The translations under genes and the position numbers were made by a program. The notes beneath the pieces were generated by a model. The model saw nothing but the letters and a program-made list of their open reading frames with translations. It did no database searches and had not been told where the DNA came from. From Candidatus Altimarinota bacterium (GTDB lineage: Bacteria > Cyanobacteriota > Cyanobacteriia > Cyanobacteriales > Microcystaceae), in contig JAAUUT010000045.1 in the NCBI GenBank assembly GCA_012031035.1, forward strand, positions 1 through 39,118: a DNA stretch of 39,118 bases. The letters run 5' to 3'. Positions 28,411 to 36,604 of the stretch are shown piece after piece; the stretch's first letter is position 1, and every line of letters starts with the position of its first letter.

Positions 28411-28657
28411 TTTTGGTTAGCCCTCCTTAAGAATTACTGTTATGAAAATTCAATTAACTGTGTAAGTTAATCTCATATCATAGCCGTAAAAAATATAAAT
28501 AAGTGTAACGCTCAATCGATTATTTTCAGGTTAACTGCTTTCTTTATACAATCTTTACAGTATTTTGGCAAAATCTTTACAATAAATGCTCAAAGTTATT
28601 TAGGTGGTATCTGGTGCGTTGAGTTGGCCGATTTTTTTGCTGGAAAATACTTAGATT

Positions 28658-29848
28658 TTACACGGAAATTTGTACTGCACCCGATCGCGCTAAGCTTTCT
28701 AAGCGATCGCTAATAGCAATGCCACTTTTGAGGAAAAGATTTTTGTATTCGTGTAAAAGTTTAGCTCGGTTTCTATCGAAGACCTTGCCGTCAAAAGATA
28801 CTAACTCGATCGCTTCAGAGATGTTTCGTACAGCCAAGAATTGATTGGTTGACATATGAGGAATTCCCAATGTTCCGCATAATTCTTTAGTTCTTGAGTC
28901 GTGATAAATACAAATCGCTGGAATGGAAGATTGAATGGCAAGTGAGTTACCGTGAAGCCGCGTACCAATTGATAAATCAAAAGTCGATAAAAATTCAAGC
29001 CAAGCATCGGCTTGGAAGAAGACGCGAAGATGTTGTTTAAGAAAATTGACGAATTTTGAGCGGGGTTGTAAATAACGAAGTGCGCGGTGTTGTAGGTATT
29101 CATGCAGTTTAGTCAACTGCTCTTGCGAAACCTCGTCTTCGCGGTTCCGTGCCAATGAAACAAAATATTGGGGAGCCTGACAAACGTATACTCCGTTATA
29201 CTTTCGCATCCAGCCGATTAGCTTCCGCTCGACGTGCTTGAGAGATGCGGCGATCTCACCAGCAGTTACTACTAAACGTTGAGGCTCGACACTATGAAAT
29301 TTTTTCTCAATTACCTCTCCCAATGTGGGAAGTGGATTGATAAAATTAGATGGACACCCTATAACAACTGTATTTTCGATGCCAAGTCGAGCCAGTATAT
29401 CTATTGTATATTCTCCCCGAACGCCTATACGATGACTGCGTTCTGCGATAGATTTTAGATAGCGAATTGTGCCTTCTTGAAGTTTAACTTGAGACTTTAA
29501 ACTGGGAGCTTGTGCCCCTAGCCCTAAAACTAAGCAGGGTAAATCGACTGCTTCAACAAAGTTAGCTCGATTTGCTAAGTCAACACCTGGATTAACCTGA
29601 TTTGAAGAAGGCAATACCAAAAGATCGCAGACCTCTCGAACCCATGAAGGATCGGAACTCCAAGGAATATGGATTTTTTCAGAAGCGATATGATTGGTTA
29701 TGGCATATCGAAAAGCTAAATTTCCAGTATTATTTCCAGCAGCATCCATAAATACTTTTTCTGTGGACATAGTAAAGCTATTATGAATGCAGCCTAGCGT
29801 ACCACCAACTATTCCAACACGTAGAGCTTTTTGTTGATTATCAATCAT
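28658..29848 (-). CDS. Polysaccharide pyruvyl transferase family protein
   Basis: 396 aa. Family features: glycosyltransferase-B-like fold with an N-terminal RVGIVGGTLGCIHNSFTM, NNTGNLAFRYAITN, a middle IENTVVIGCPSNF, and the characteristic C-terminal FDLSIGTRLHGNSLAIQSSI (IGTRLHGN). These enzymes add pyruvyl ketals to cell-surface polysaccharides. No signal peptide. ATG at 29848 gives MIDNQQKALR. It is divergent from the GST gene; no other exopolysaccharide genes are near, so its target polymer is unknown. Confidence 0.88.
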   Translation of the reverse strand: MIDNQQKALRVGIVGGTLGCIHNSFTMSTEKVFMDAAGNNTGNLAFRYAITNHIASEKIHIPWSSDPSWVREVCDLLVLPSSNQVNPGVDLANRANFVEAVDLPCLVLGLGAQAPSLKSQVKLQEGTIRYLKSIAERSHRIGVRGEYTIDILARLGIENTVVIGCPSNFINPLPTLGEVIEKKFHSVEPQRLVVTAGEIAASLKHVERKLIGWMRKYNGVYVCQAPQYFVSLARNREDEVSQEQLTKLHEYLQHRALRYLQPRSKFVNFLKQHLRVFFQADAWLEFLSTFDLSIGTRLHGNSLAIQSSIPAICIYHDSRTKELCGTLGIPHMSTNQFLAVRNISEAIELVSFDGKVFDRNRAKLLHEYKNLFLKSGIAISDRLESLARSGAVQISV

Positions 29849-29968
29849 ATTAATTTTGATGATTGTTTGATGAATTCAATAATAAAACTTAAAACTTAAG
29901 ATTGGTACTTATTATTGAGAATAGATTAAATTAAAAAGTGTTTGCTGTTACAGAAGGAAAAAAATCTA

Positions 29969-30760
29969 GTGCTGGAGTTATATCAATTTGAATTATCCCA
30001 ACATTCGGAGAAAGTACGCTTAATTCTTGACTATAAAGGGTTGGAGTACAAAAAGATTGAAGTAACTCCTGGAATTGGTCAATTAGAAGTTTTTCGGCTC
30101 TCCGGTCAGCGACAAGTTCCCATTCTCAAAGATGGAAATACAGTTATCGCCGATTCGACGGAAATTGCTTTTTATTTAGAGCGTAAATATCCTGAAAATC
30201 CTATTCTTCCAACCGATCCGCTCCAAAGAGGACAATGCCTTTTAATAGAAGAATGGGCCGATGAATCGATTAGTCTCAAAGGTCGTAAAGCTTTGATTGG
30301 AGCATTAAACCAAAATCAGAATTTTCGTGCGTCCATTTTACCAAAAACTGTTCCTGATTTTTTTAAGTCTTTAGTTCAATCGGTTCCTTCTGAGTTATTA
30401 GACTTGATGGGAACGGGGATTGGTTTGGGTGCAGAAGCAGTTAAAGAGGCACAAAAAGGACTCAAGCAAGATCTAGAAGCTCTTTGTCTGATGTTACAAA
30501 ATCGTCCTTATTTAGTCGGCGATCGCCCGACTTTGGCAGATCTAGCAGTAGCGGGAACGAGCATCATTTTAAAGTTTCCCGCAGGAAATTATTTAGAAAT
30601 TTCTGAAGACCTTAAAGGCAAAGGAATTCCAGGTTTAGCAGATCGCAGCGATTACGAACCGTTTTTCTCCTGGCGCGATCGCCTATATGCAGATTATCGC
30701 AAACCTTTAAGCTCGACTAGTACGACGGCTTCGAGTCCAACTTCAATCGAAATTGAGTAA
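29969..30760 (+). CDS. Glutathione S-transferase family protein
   Basis: About 263 aa. N-terminal thioredoxin-like GST domain (ELYQFELSQHSEKVRLILDY) with Ser in the glutathione-binding position, the cis-Pro QVPIL, and DSTEIAFYLERKYPE. The C-terminal helical domain ends in RPYLVGDRPTLADLAVAG, a typical GST_C motif. A Ser/Thr-rich tail (SSTSTTASSPTS) follows. The frame opens at a TTG at 29942, but the GTG at 29969 has a Shine-Dalgarno (AAGGA, about 29957) and gives the natural strand start, so it is preferred. Likely detoxification or redox role; the substrate is unknown. Confidence 0.85.
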   Translation: MLELYQFELSQHSEKVRLILDYKGLEYKKIEVTPGIGQLEVFRLSGQRQVPILKDGNTVIADSTEIAFYLERKYPENPILPTDPLQRGQCLLIEEWADESISLKGRKALIGALNQNQNFRASILPKTVPDFFKSLVQSVPSELLDLMGTGIGLGAEAVKEAQKGLKQDLEALCLMLQNRPYLVGDRPTLADLAVAGTSIILKFPAGNYLEISEDLKGKGIPGLADRSDYEPFFSWRDRLYADYRKPLSSTSTTASSPTSIEIE

Positions 30761-30799
30761 TTGGAGATTGTAATAGATTTCTTACTCTGATTCGTTTAA

Positions 30800-30826
30800 G
30801 GGAGTTTTGTCTCCCCCCCCTTTTTT
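30800..30826 (+). terminator. Intrinsic terminator after the GST gene
   Basis: GGGAG (30800-30804), six-base loop, CTCCC (30811-30815), then C residues and a run of six T (30821-30826). It lies 40 bases after the GST stop. The short stem and intervening C run make it imperfect but plausible. Confidence 0.6.
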
Positions 30827-30828
30827 AC

Positions 30829-30884
30829 AGTTATCAGTGACCAGTGAAGTAGCTTGGTAACTGATAACTAATAACTGGTCGCTG
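30829..30884. repeat. Dispersed repeat copy 2 with inverted repeat
   Basis: AGTTATCAGT (30829-30838) and its inverse ACTGATAACT (30860-30869) form a 10-bp inverted repeat. The right part, GGTAACTGATAACT...AACTGGTCGCTG (30856-30884), matches the copy at 7140-7161 apart from seven extra bases. Non-coding filler repeat between the GST gene and the next small gene. Confidence 0.55.
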
Positions 30885-30942
30885 TTAAAGGGGAAAAGAA
30901 CGAGGCAATTTTTTCCCTTTTCCTATAATGTCTGAGCTTTGC

Positions 30943-31227
30943 CTATTTTAAAAACTCTAAAATTGAGCTAGTAAGAGCGATATGGTCGTTAGAAGTGAGA
31001 TAGTAACAGCGTCCATAAATTTCATTAAGAAAGCGAATTAGCGCTAAACCAGCCGCTTCTAAATCTGCTTTGCGATAAGCTGCTTTGAGTGCTTGTGTGG
31101 CAGTAGGATAAATATTGCGATCGCTAATTTTTATTTGTGCTTCGTCAAAAGAGCATTCAAATAAGTATCCCGAATGCTCCGGAATTAAAGTAATTACCCA
31201 CCCGTGATATTTTTGCTGCGTTAGCAT
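30943..31227 (-). CDS. Small hypothetical protein
   Basis: 94 aa, no signal peptide or membrane segment. Visible features are a beta-like N-terminus (YHGWVITLIPEHSGYLFECS) and a helix TATQALKAAYRKADLEAAGL. Not assigned to a family. Start ATG at 31227 (MLTQQKYHGW). It looks like a genuine short gene by composition, but nothing in the context gives a role. Confidence 0.55.
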   Translation of the reverse strand: MLTQQKYHGWVITLIPEHSGYLFECSFDEAQIKISDRNIYPTATQALKAAYRKADLEAAGLALIRFLNEIYGRCYYLTSNDHIALTSSILEFLK

Positions 31228-31319
31228 GAACCAACAATCCTAATTTTGTAGCGATGATAGCAAAATAAGCTCGATAAGCAATCTCACTATAGTAACGCTT
31301 GTCGCTGCAATCATCGTGT

Positions 31320-31349
31320 AGAAATTGTGCAGAAATTGTGCAGAAATTG
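31320..31349. repeat. 11-base tandem repeat (AGAAATTGTGC)
   Basis: Two full copies and a partial third in the gap between the small hypothetical gene and the response regulator gene. The rest of this 196-base gap is unremarkable. Confidence 0.65.
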
Positions 31350-31423
31350 GTGACAGGGAGATGAGGAGACAAGAAAGACAAAAGAGAAAGCATACATAAG
31401 TCTTATTCCCTATTCCCCATTAA

Positions 31424-32116
31424 CTACTTGAGGCGATAGCCGAGTCCATGAACCGTTTCAATCGTATCTTCTGGCGCTCCCAAGGCTCGAAGCTTATTTC
31501 GCAAACCTCGAATATGAGAAGTAATTGTTTCCTCGGCTGGAGTATCATCTAACGACCAAAGTTTTTCAATAATTCCCGAACGACTTAAAACTCGCCTACC
31601 GCTAGAAACCAATAATTCTAGAAGTGCATATTCTTTTGGCGTTAAAGATAAAGAACGATCTTCATAGGTAGCCTCATAGGTACTGGGGTTGAGGCGCAAA
31701 CTGCCCCAGGATAGACTGACTTGAATTGCCGAACTACTTCGCCTTAGTAAAGCTCTAATTCGAGCCATTAATTCTTCTAAATTGAATGGCTTAGTTACGT
31801 AGTCATCGGCTCCTGCATCTAAACCAGCAATTTTATCGGCGATCGTATCGCGAGCCGTTAGCATTAAAACGGGGACGGTTGCATTGCTATAGGCGTTACT
31901 ATTTATCTGCGCGTGACGCAAACGCTGACAAAAGCGAATGCCATCTAGTTTAGGCAAGGTTACATCTAGCACGATTGAATCGTATTTAATTATTTCAACC
32001 CAATTCCAAGCTTCTTCTCCGTCTTTAGCTAAATCGACTACGTATTTTTGATGAGTCAAAATTTCCTCGATCGCTTCTGCTAACTGAATATCATCTTCAA
32101 CTAATAAAATACGCAT
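31424..32116 (-). CDS. OmpR/PhoB-type response regulator
   Basis: 230 aa. Receiver domain about residues 2-125: acidic pair in MRILLVEDDIQLAEAIEEIL, phosphoacceptor Asp in DSIVLDVTLPKLDG, Thr in LMLTARD, Lys in DDYVTKPFN. The C-terminal winged-helix (about 135-228) has LTPKEYALLELLVSSGRRVL, TITSHIRGLRNKL and IETVHGLGYRL. The open frame goes up to 32152, but the ATG at 32116 starts the conserved MRILLVEDD and follows a Shine-Dalgarno GAGGAG seven bases away. Overall it resembles the cyanobacterial RppA/ManR group; the output genes are not known. It is divergent from the histidine kinase at 32211, its probable partner. Confidence 0.92.
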   Translation of the reverse strand: MRILLVEDDIQLAEAIEEILTHQKYVVDLAKDGEEAWNWVEIIKYDSIVLDVTLPKLDGIRFCQRLRHAQINSNAYSNATVPVLMLTARDTIADKIAGLDAGADDYVTKPFNLEELMARIRALLRRSSSAIQVSLSWGSLRLNPSTYEATYEDRSLSLTPKEYALLELLVSSGRRVLSRSGIIEKLWSLDDTPAEETITSHIRGLRNKLRALGAPEDTIETVHGLGYRLK

Positions 32117-32210
32117 ATCTTTACTCCTCGAAGATACGACATGAGGAGACATTAAGTTAGCTAAAGTAATAAATACACAAACTCTTTTAACTTAACACAA
32201 AAGAATAACT

Positions 32211-33575
32211 ATGAAATGGACTTTTCAAAGAAAGTGGGTTTTAGGAGGATTTTATTTAACCGTTTTAAGTATGGGATTAGTAAGTTTTGTCTCTTACAAA
32301 AACACGGCAGAATTAAGACAAAGTGTGAAGACCATACAAGTTACTTACGAAATTATTAATAATTTGACAGATTTGTATGCTGAGATGTCAGTAGCAGAAT
32401 CAGGACGACGAGGATATATCTATTTTGGTAGTGAAGAAGAGTTGAGACGCTATCAAGTAGCGGTCAAGAATTTGCAGTCTGAAATAATAACAATTCAACA
32501 GCAAATAGCTGATAATAAGATTCAGCAAAAACAATTTTCTTACTTAAAGTTTTTAGTCGCACAAAGATTAACTCTATTAAGACAATCTATCGAGCTTTAC
32601 CAACAAGATAAAACTGCTGTAGAAAAACAATTTTTTTTAACTCAAAAAAGTATAAATTTACGAAGTAACATTTTTTTTATTTTTGCTCGGATGAAAGAGG
32701 TGGAGAGACAAGAGTTAGAACTTTGGCTCAACGAATCACGAACTAATATTCAAACTAGAATCTTTTTAGAGAATTTTGGAATTGTTTTTAGTTTTATTAT
32801 CGTCTTGATTGTTTATTTTATTCTCTATTATCAGTGGAAACAAAATCAAAAATTAGAAATTCTAAAACAAAAAGTTGCACAAGAAAAAGAATTAAACTTT
32901 TTAAAAATTCGTCTTTTTTCTATGATTTCCCATGAGTTTCGTACTCCTTTAAGCGTCATTTTAGCTTCATCACAATTAATGACAGAAACTTTACATGGAT
33001 TGGTTGACAACCAAAAGCTTAAAAGTCTCGATCGCATTCAATCTTCTGTGAAGTTAATGAATAATCTTTTGACAGATATTTTAATGTTAACTAGGGCAGA
33101 AGCAGGAAACTTGGAATGTAAGCCAGAACCAATAAATATAGAAGAATTTTGTCTAAATTTAGTAGAAGACACACAAGTTTTATCTCAAGCTCATCATTCT
33201 ATTAAATTCATGAGTGGTTTTTCTGGCGGTCGCGTTTATCTAGATGAAAAGCTCTTATATTCTGTTTTAAATAATTTACTCTTGAATGCAATCAAGTATT
33301 CGCCTAATGGCGGACAAATCTCTCTGATTTTAAAGACTGAATTAGACTTTATCATTTTTCAAGTGAAAGATGAAGGAATAGGGATTTTTCCAGAAGATAA
33401 AACAAAAATTTATGAGCCATTTTATCGAGGTCAAAATGTCGATCGCATTGTCGGTAACGGTTTAGGTTTGGCTGTTATTAAAAAATGTCTTGAATTACAA
33501 GGAGGAGAAATTAGTTTAGAAAGCGAAGTAGGCGCAGGAACGACTTTTACGGTCAGAATTCCTTTCAAAAAATAA
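32211..33575 (+). CDS. CHASE3 sensor histidine kinase
   Basis: 454 aa. TM helix 1 at about 10-28, extracytoplasmic CHASE3-like helical domain about 30-180 (MSVAESGRRGYIYFGSEEEL), TM helix 2 about 188-207, then a HisKA domain with His241 in FSMISHEFRTPLSVILASSQ. The HATPase_c domain follows with LLNAIKYSPNGGQI (N box), VKDEGIGIFPEDK and GNGLGLAVIKKCLE. Complete and intact. CHASE3 senses an extracytoplasmic signal that cannot be identified from sequence. It is transcribed away from the response regulator gene, with a 94-base shared promoter gap; the pair is probably a two-component system. Confidence 0.92.
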   Translation: MKWTFQRKWVLGGFYLTVLSMGLVSFVSYKNTAELRQSVKTIQVTYEIINNLTDLYAEMSVAESGRRGYIYFGSEEELRRYQVAVKNLQSEIITIQQQIADNKIQQKQFSYLKFLVAQRLTLLRQSIELYQQDKTAVEKQFFLTQKSINLRSNIFFIFARMKEVERQELELWLNESRTNIQTRIFLENFGIVFSFIIVLIVYFILYYQWKQNQKLEILKQKVAQEKELNFLKIRLFSMISHEFRTPLSVILASSQLMTETLHGLVDNQKLKSLDRIQSSVKLMNNLLTDILMLTRAEAGNLECKPEPINIEEFCLNLVEDTQVLSQAHHSIKFMSGFSGGRVYLDEKLLYSVLNNLLLNAIKYSPNGGQISLILKTELDFIIFQVKDEGIGIFPEDKTKIYEPFYRGQNVDRIVGNGLGLAVIKKCLELQGGEISLESEVGAGTTFTVRIPFKK

Positions 33576-33578
33576 AGC

Positions 33579-34085
33579 TTAATTATTTGTGCTTCTTTGA
33601 TTCGCAAACCACGATCGCAATTGCTCTCGACAGGTAGATTCCATAATTCCCGAAATAACAGACAATCGATGATTTGAACAACTACTATCGGGAAGATTCA
33701 TAACCGTGCGAATACAACCGGTTTTAGCATCATCTGTACCATAAACCAACAAACCAATTCGCGCTTGAATAATCGCTCCCGCACACATGGGACAGGGTTC
33801 TAAGGTTACATAAAGCGTACAATCATTAAGATGCCAAGATTGCAAGACTTGACTGGCTTTTCGCAGGACAAGAATTTCTGCATGAGCGGTAGGATCTTTG
33901 TCTCTTTCTTTGCGATTTGACGCTTCGGCGATCGCGTTGCCCCCAGAGTCAACTATAATAGCACCGACAGGGACATCGCCTGCTTTTCCCGCTTCATCAG
34001 CTAATGCGATCGCGCGATTCATCCACTGCCGATGCGTTAAATAAGCAGTATTATCTATCTGCGTCCAAAATTTCTCGATACTCAA
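33579..34085 (-). CDS. tadA: tRNA-specific adenosine deaminase
   Basis: 168 aa. Deaminates A34 to inosine in tRNA-Arg(ACG). Cytidine-deaminase-like zinc site: His68-Ala-Glu70 (AHAEILVL) and Pro97-Cys98-Pro-Met-Cys101 (EPCPMCAGAI). The start is TTG at 34085, whose bases overlap the grxC stop (TTGA), pointing to translational coupling. A later in-frame ATG (MNRAIALADEAGK) is an alternative start. It ends three bases after the stop of the convergent kinase gene. Essential in most bacteria. Confidence 0.92.
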   Translation of the reverse strand: MSIEKFWTQIDNTAYLTHRQWMNRAIALADEAGKAGDVPVGAIIVDSGGNAIAEASNRKERDKDPTAHAEILVLRKASQVLQSWHLNDCTLYVTLEPCPMCAGAIIQARIGLLVYGTDDAKTGCIRTVMNLPDSSCSNHRLSVISGIMESTCREQLRSWFANQRSTNN

Positions 34086-34393
34086 GCGGTTTGTGCTAAA
34101 AGAGGATCTAATTGACCTTGGCTATCGAGACTATAAAGGTCGTCGCACCCACCAATATGATTATTATTAATGAAAATTTGGGGAACAGTTCGCCTTCCTT
34201 TGGCGCGCTGTGCCATGTCGTTTCTGGCAGCTTCGTCGCCATCTATTTTGTATTCGGTGAAGTTAACGCCTTTCCACCACAAAAGTAATTTTGCTCGAAT
34301 ACAGTAAGGACAGGTTTGCCAAGTGTAGATCTCTACATTCGCTTTAACTTGTTCTGGATGGCGACCCAAAAAAGTGTTGATTGCATCAAACAT
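34082..34393 (-). CDS. grxC: Glutaredoxin 3
   Basis: 103 aa. Glutathione-dependent thiol-disulfide reductase. Active site Cys28-Pro-Tyr-Cys31 (TWQTCPYCIRAKLLL), cis-Pro motif RRTVPQIF, and GGCDDL for glutathione binding. The N-terminal 15-residue extension (MFDAINTFLGRHPEQ) precedes the core and is common in cyanobacterial Grx. Its stop overlaps the tadA start, so the two form a small operon. Confidence 0.93.
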   Translation of the reverse strand: MFDAINTFLGRHPEQVKANVEIYTWQTCPYCIRAKLLLWWKGVNFTEYKIDGDEAARNDMAQRAKGRRTVPQIFINNNHIGGCDDLYSLDSQGQLDPLLAQTA

Positions 34394-34409
34394 TGCTTAT
34401 TATTCCTTT

Positions 34410-34433
34410 TAGGGGCGCATGGCGTACGCCCTA
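34410..34433. repeat. Dispersed 24-base repeat, copy 2
   Basis: TAGGGGCGCATGGCGT followed by ACGCCCTA; 22 of 24 bases match the copy at 21513-21536. It lies in the 5' region of grxC. Partly palindromic. Confidence 0.6.
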
Positions 34434-34549
34434 ATCCTTATGTTACCCGTAACTTAAAGCTTTGTTCAATTATGGATAAACCCGCGCGAGCAAGATGCTC
34501 ATACTACATATAATATTAAATGATAATATTTTGCTAAATGTGGCGCAAT

Positions 34550-34598
34550 TTCATAATTCATAATTCATAATTCATAATTCATAATTCATAATTCATAA
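34550..34598. repeat. Seven-base tandem repeat (TTCATAA)7
   Basis: Seven uninterrupted copies of TTCATAA. The right edge overlaps the last codons of the debranching-enzyme gene: its stop codon lies inside the repeat, and the terminal Met-Lys-Leu is written by repeat-like bases. Such short arrays are prone to slippage, so copy number may vary between strains. Confidence 0.9.
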
Positions 34599-36556
34599 TT
34601 TCATCGACCAAACTCTTAATACCTCTGCAACCGACCACGCTTGCGCGATACAACCTTTAGGCGTAAAGGGAGCATTGCCGTCAAAAATTTCGCTGATGTT
34701 GCCGATACCTGCTTCTAACAGATGATTTGCCATTGGTTCGAGAAACTTTTTGGCACTGATAGGATCGTTGTAGACGCGCAAATGAGCTAACACAAAAGAT
34801 CCTAACAACCATCCCCAAACCGTTCCTTGATGATAAGCGCCATCTCGTAAAATGCGATCGCCCTATAATATCCTTGATACTGCGAGTTGGTTGGGGCAAG
34901 GCTGCGCAAGCCGTAAGGAGTCAATAAAAGCTTTTTACAAAGATTAACTACTTTTTGTTGTTGGAAGGGGGTTAGAGGGCTTTCTGGTAGCGATACAGCA
35001 AAGATTTGATTGGGACGAAGGAAAGTATCGTTGCCTTCGGGAGTATCAATGACATCGAAGCAATAACCTAGATGGTCGTTCCAGAAGCGTTGAAAGCTTT
35101 GTAAAGTTTTCTGAGCCATCAGATCGTATTCTTGATGGGGTTTTCCGAGTTTCTGGGCGAATTTAGAGAGAGTGCGCAAAGCATTGTACCAAAGCGCGTT
35201 GATTTCTACGGGTTTGCCGATGCGAGGCGTTACCACCCAGTTATCGACCTTTGCATCCATCCAAGTGAGTTGTAAGCCTGGGGTTCCAGCATAGATCAAT
35301 CCGTCCTCGCGATCGCAATGAATGTTATGTCTCGTTCCCCGACAATGCCAATCAATAATCTCTGTAAGCTTAAAAAAGAGTTCTTCTAAAAGCGTATCGT
35401 CGCCTGTCGTCTCATAATAAGCGCGAATCGCTTCAAAGTACCAAAGCGTCGCATCAACAGTATTGTAATCCCCATCGCTTAGCGGTGCGCCGTCGTCGGG
35501 AAAACGATTGGGTAACATTCCCTGATTGATATATCGAGCAAAGGTGCAAAGAATAGAACGGGCAATTTCAGGACGACCTGTGGAGAGAGTTAAACCAGGT
35601 AAACTAATCATCGTATCTCGTCCCCAGTCGCTAAACCAGTGATACCCTGCAATAATGGTTTTTCCATCGGGATGGTTGGGGATAGGACGATTGACAATAA
35701 ATTGGTCTGAAGCAAGGACTAAATGTTTCACCCATTCAGGCGCATCTTTAACTGAGGTTGCGCGTTCGAGTAAATTTTGTTCGTAGAGGCGACGGATTTT
35801 TAACTGTGCCATTCCATCTAAATCTGGATGACTTTCTGTCGTAGCGACAAAGGTTAAAGGTTTTCCCGGTTCGATGGTAGCGCTAAAGGTAGCTGCATGA
35901 AGGTTATCGTCGAAATATTCTAAACCGCGATCGCGTTCTATCGCTAATTCAAATCCGTAGTACCATTCATTAACTGGGAAGATAGTCGCGTCGCTGCAAA
36001 ACACGTAAAAAGGAACCGCATCGGGAAAGGCAGTTACTTTTACACCTCCCTCGATTGTTTTTACATCCATGCGCCAGTTTCCTGCTTTTGTTCTCCCGTG
36101 ATGGTCGCGATAATTAACTAACGCTTTTAGGGATAGCGTCAGGGGTTGAGTTGCTTGGTAATGAATGTAGGTAGTATTCTCGCCATACTTCATCCAAATG
36201 CGCTTTTCGAGTAATGCCTCTCCTAACCGATAGCACCATCGCGGGATCGTTCCTTCTAAATTAAAACATTCAAGTGCGCGATCGCACTGCGGCTCGACAA
36301 TTCCATTTGCCCAATTATTTGTAAAAAGGGGATGCACTAAACCATTAAATTCGGCTGTATCGTCTAGTTTTGTTACTAATACCCTGCGTTCTAGGGGCGG
36401 TTTTAAAGCAGCGATAAGGATACCATGATATCCTCTAGTTAAGGAATTTGCGCTCGTTCCCGAAGCGTAACCGCCAATTCCATTCGTCACTAACCATTCT
36501 CGCCTCTGTATAGCATCCAAATCGCTACAGATTTCTCGCCCAAAAGAAATATTCAT
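34593..36556 (-). CDS. Glycogen debranching enzyme, amylo-alpha-1,6-glucosidase type (frameshifted as sequenced)
   Basis: About 654 aa when joined. N-terminal GDE domain ([20 protein letters not shown], then [10 protein letters not shown]) is followed by the (alpha/alpha)6 catalytic domain with [17 protein letters not shown] and [20 protein letters not shown]. The C-terminus after the break is [20 protein letters not shown] and on to VLRVWSMKL. Removes alpha-1,6 branches from glycogen or similar glucans. The break lies in QGYY: minus strand AGGGCGATCGC needs one more G (three C at 34861-34863 on plus should be four). The stop lies in the TTCATAA repeat, so the exact native C-terminus is slightly uncertain. 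Confidence 0.88.
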
Positions 36557-36604
36557 TTAATTTCGGCAATTCCTTTTTCGTATAATATTTTCGGGTTCAA
36601 AACG

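Noticed and set aside
34550..34598. CRISPR-like array
   Set aside because: The seven-base units are uninterrupted with no spacers; it is a simple microsatellite-like repeat.
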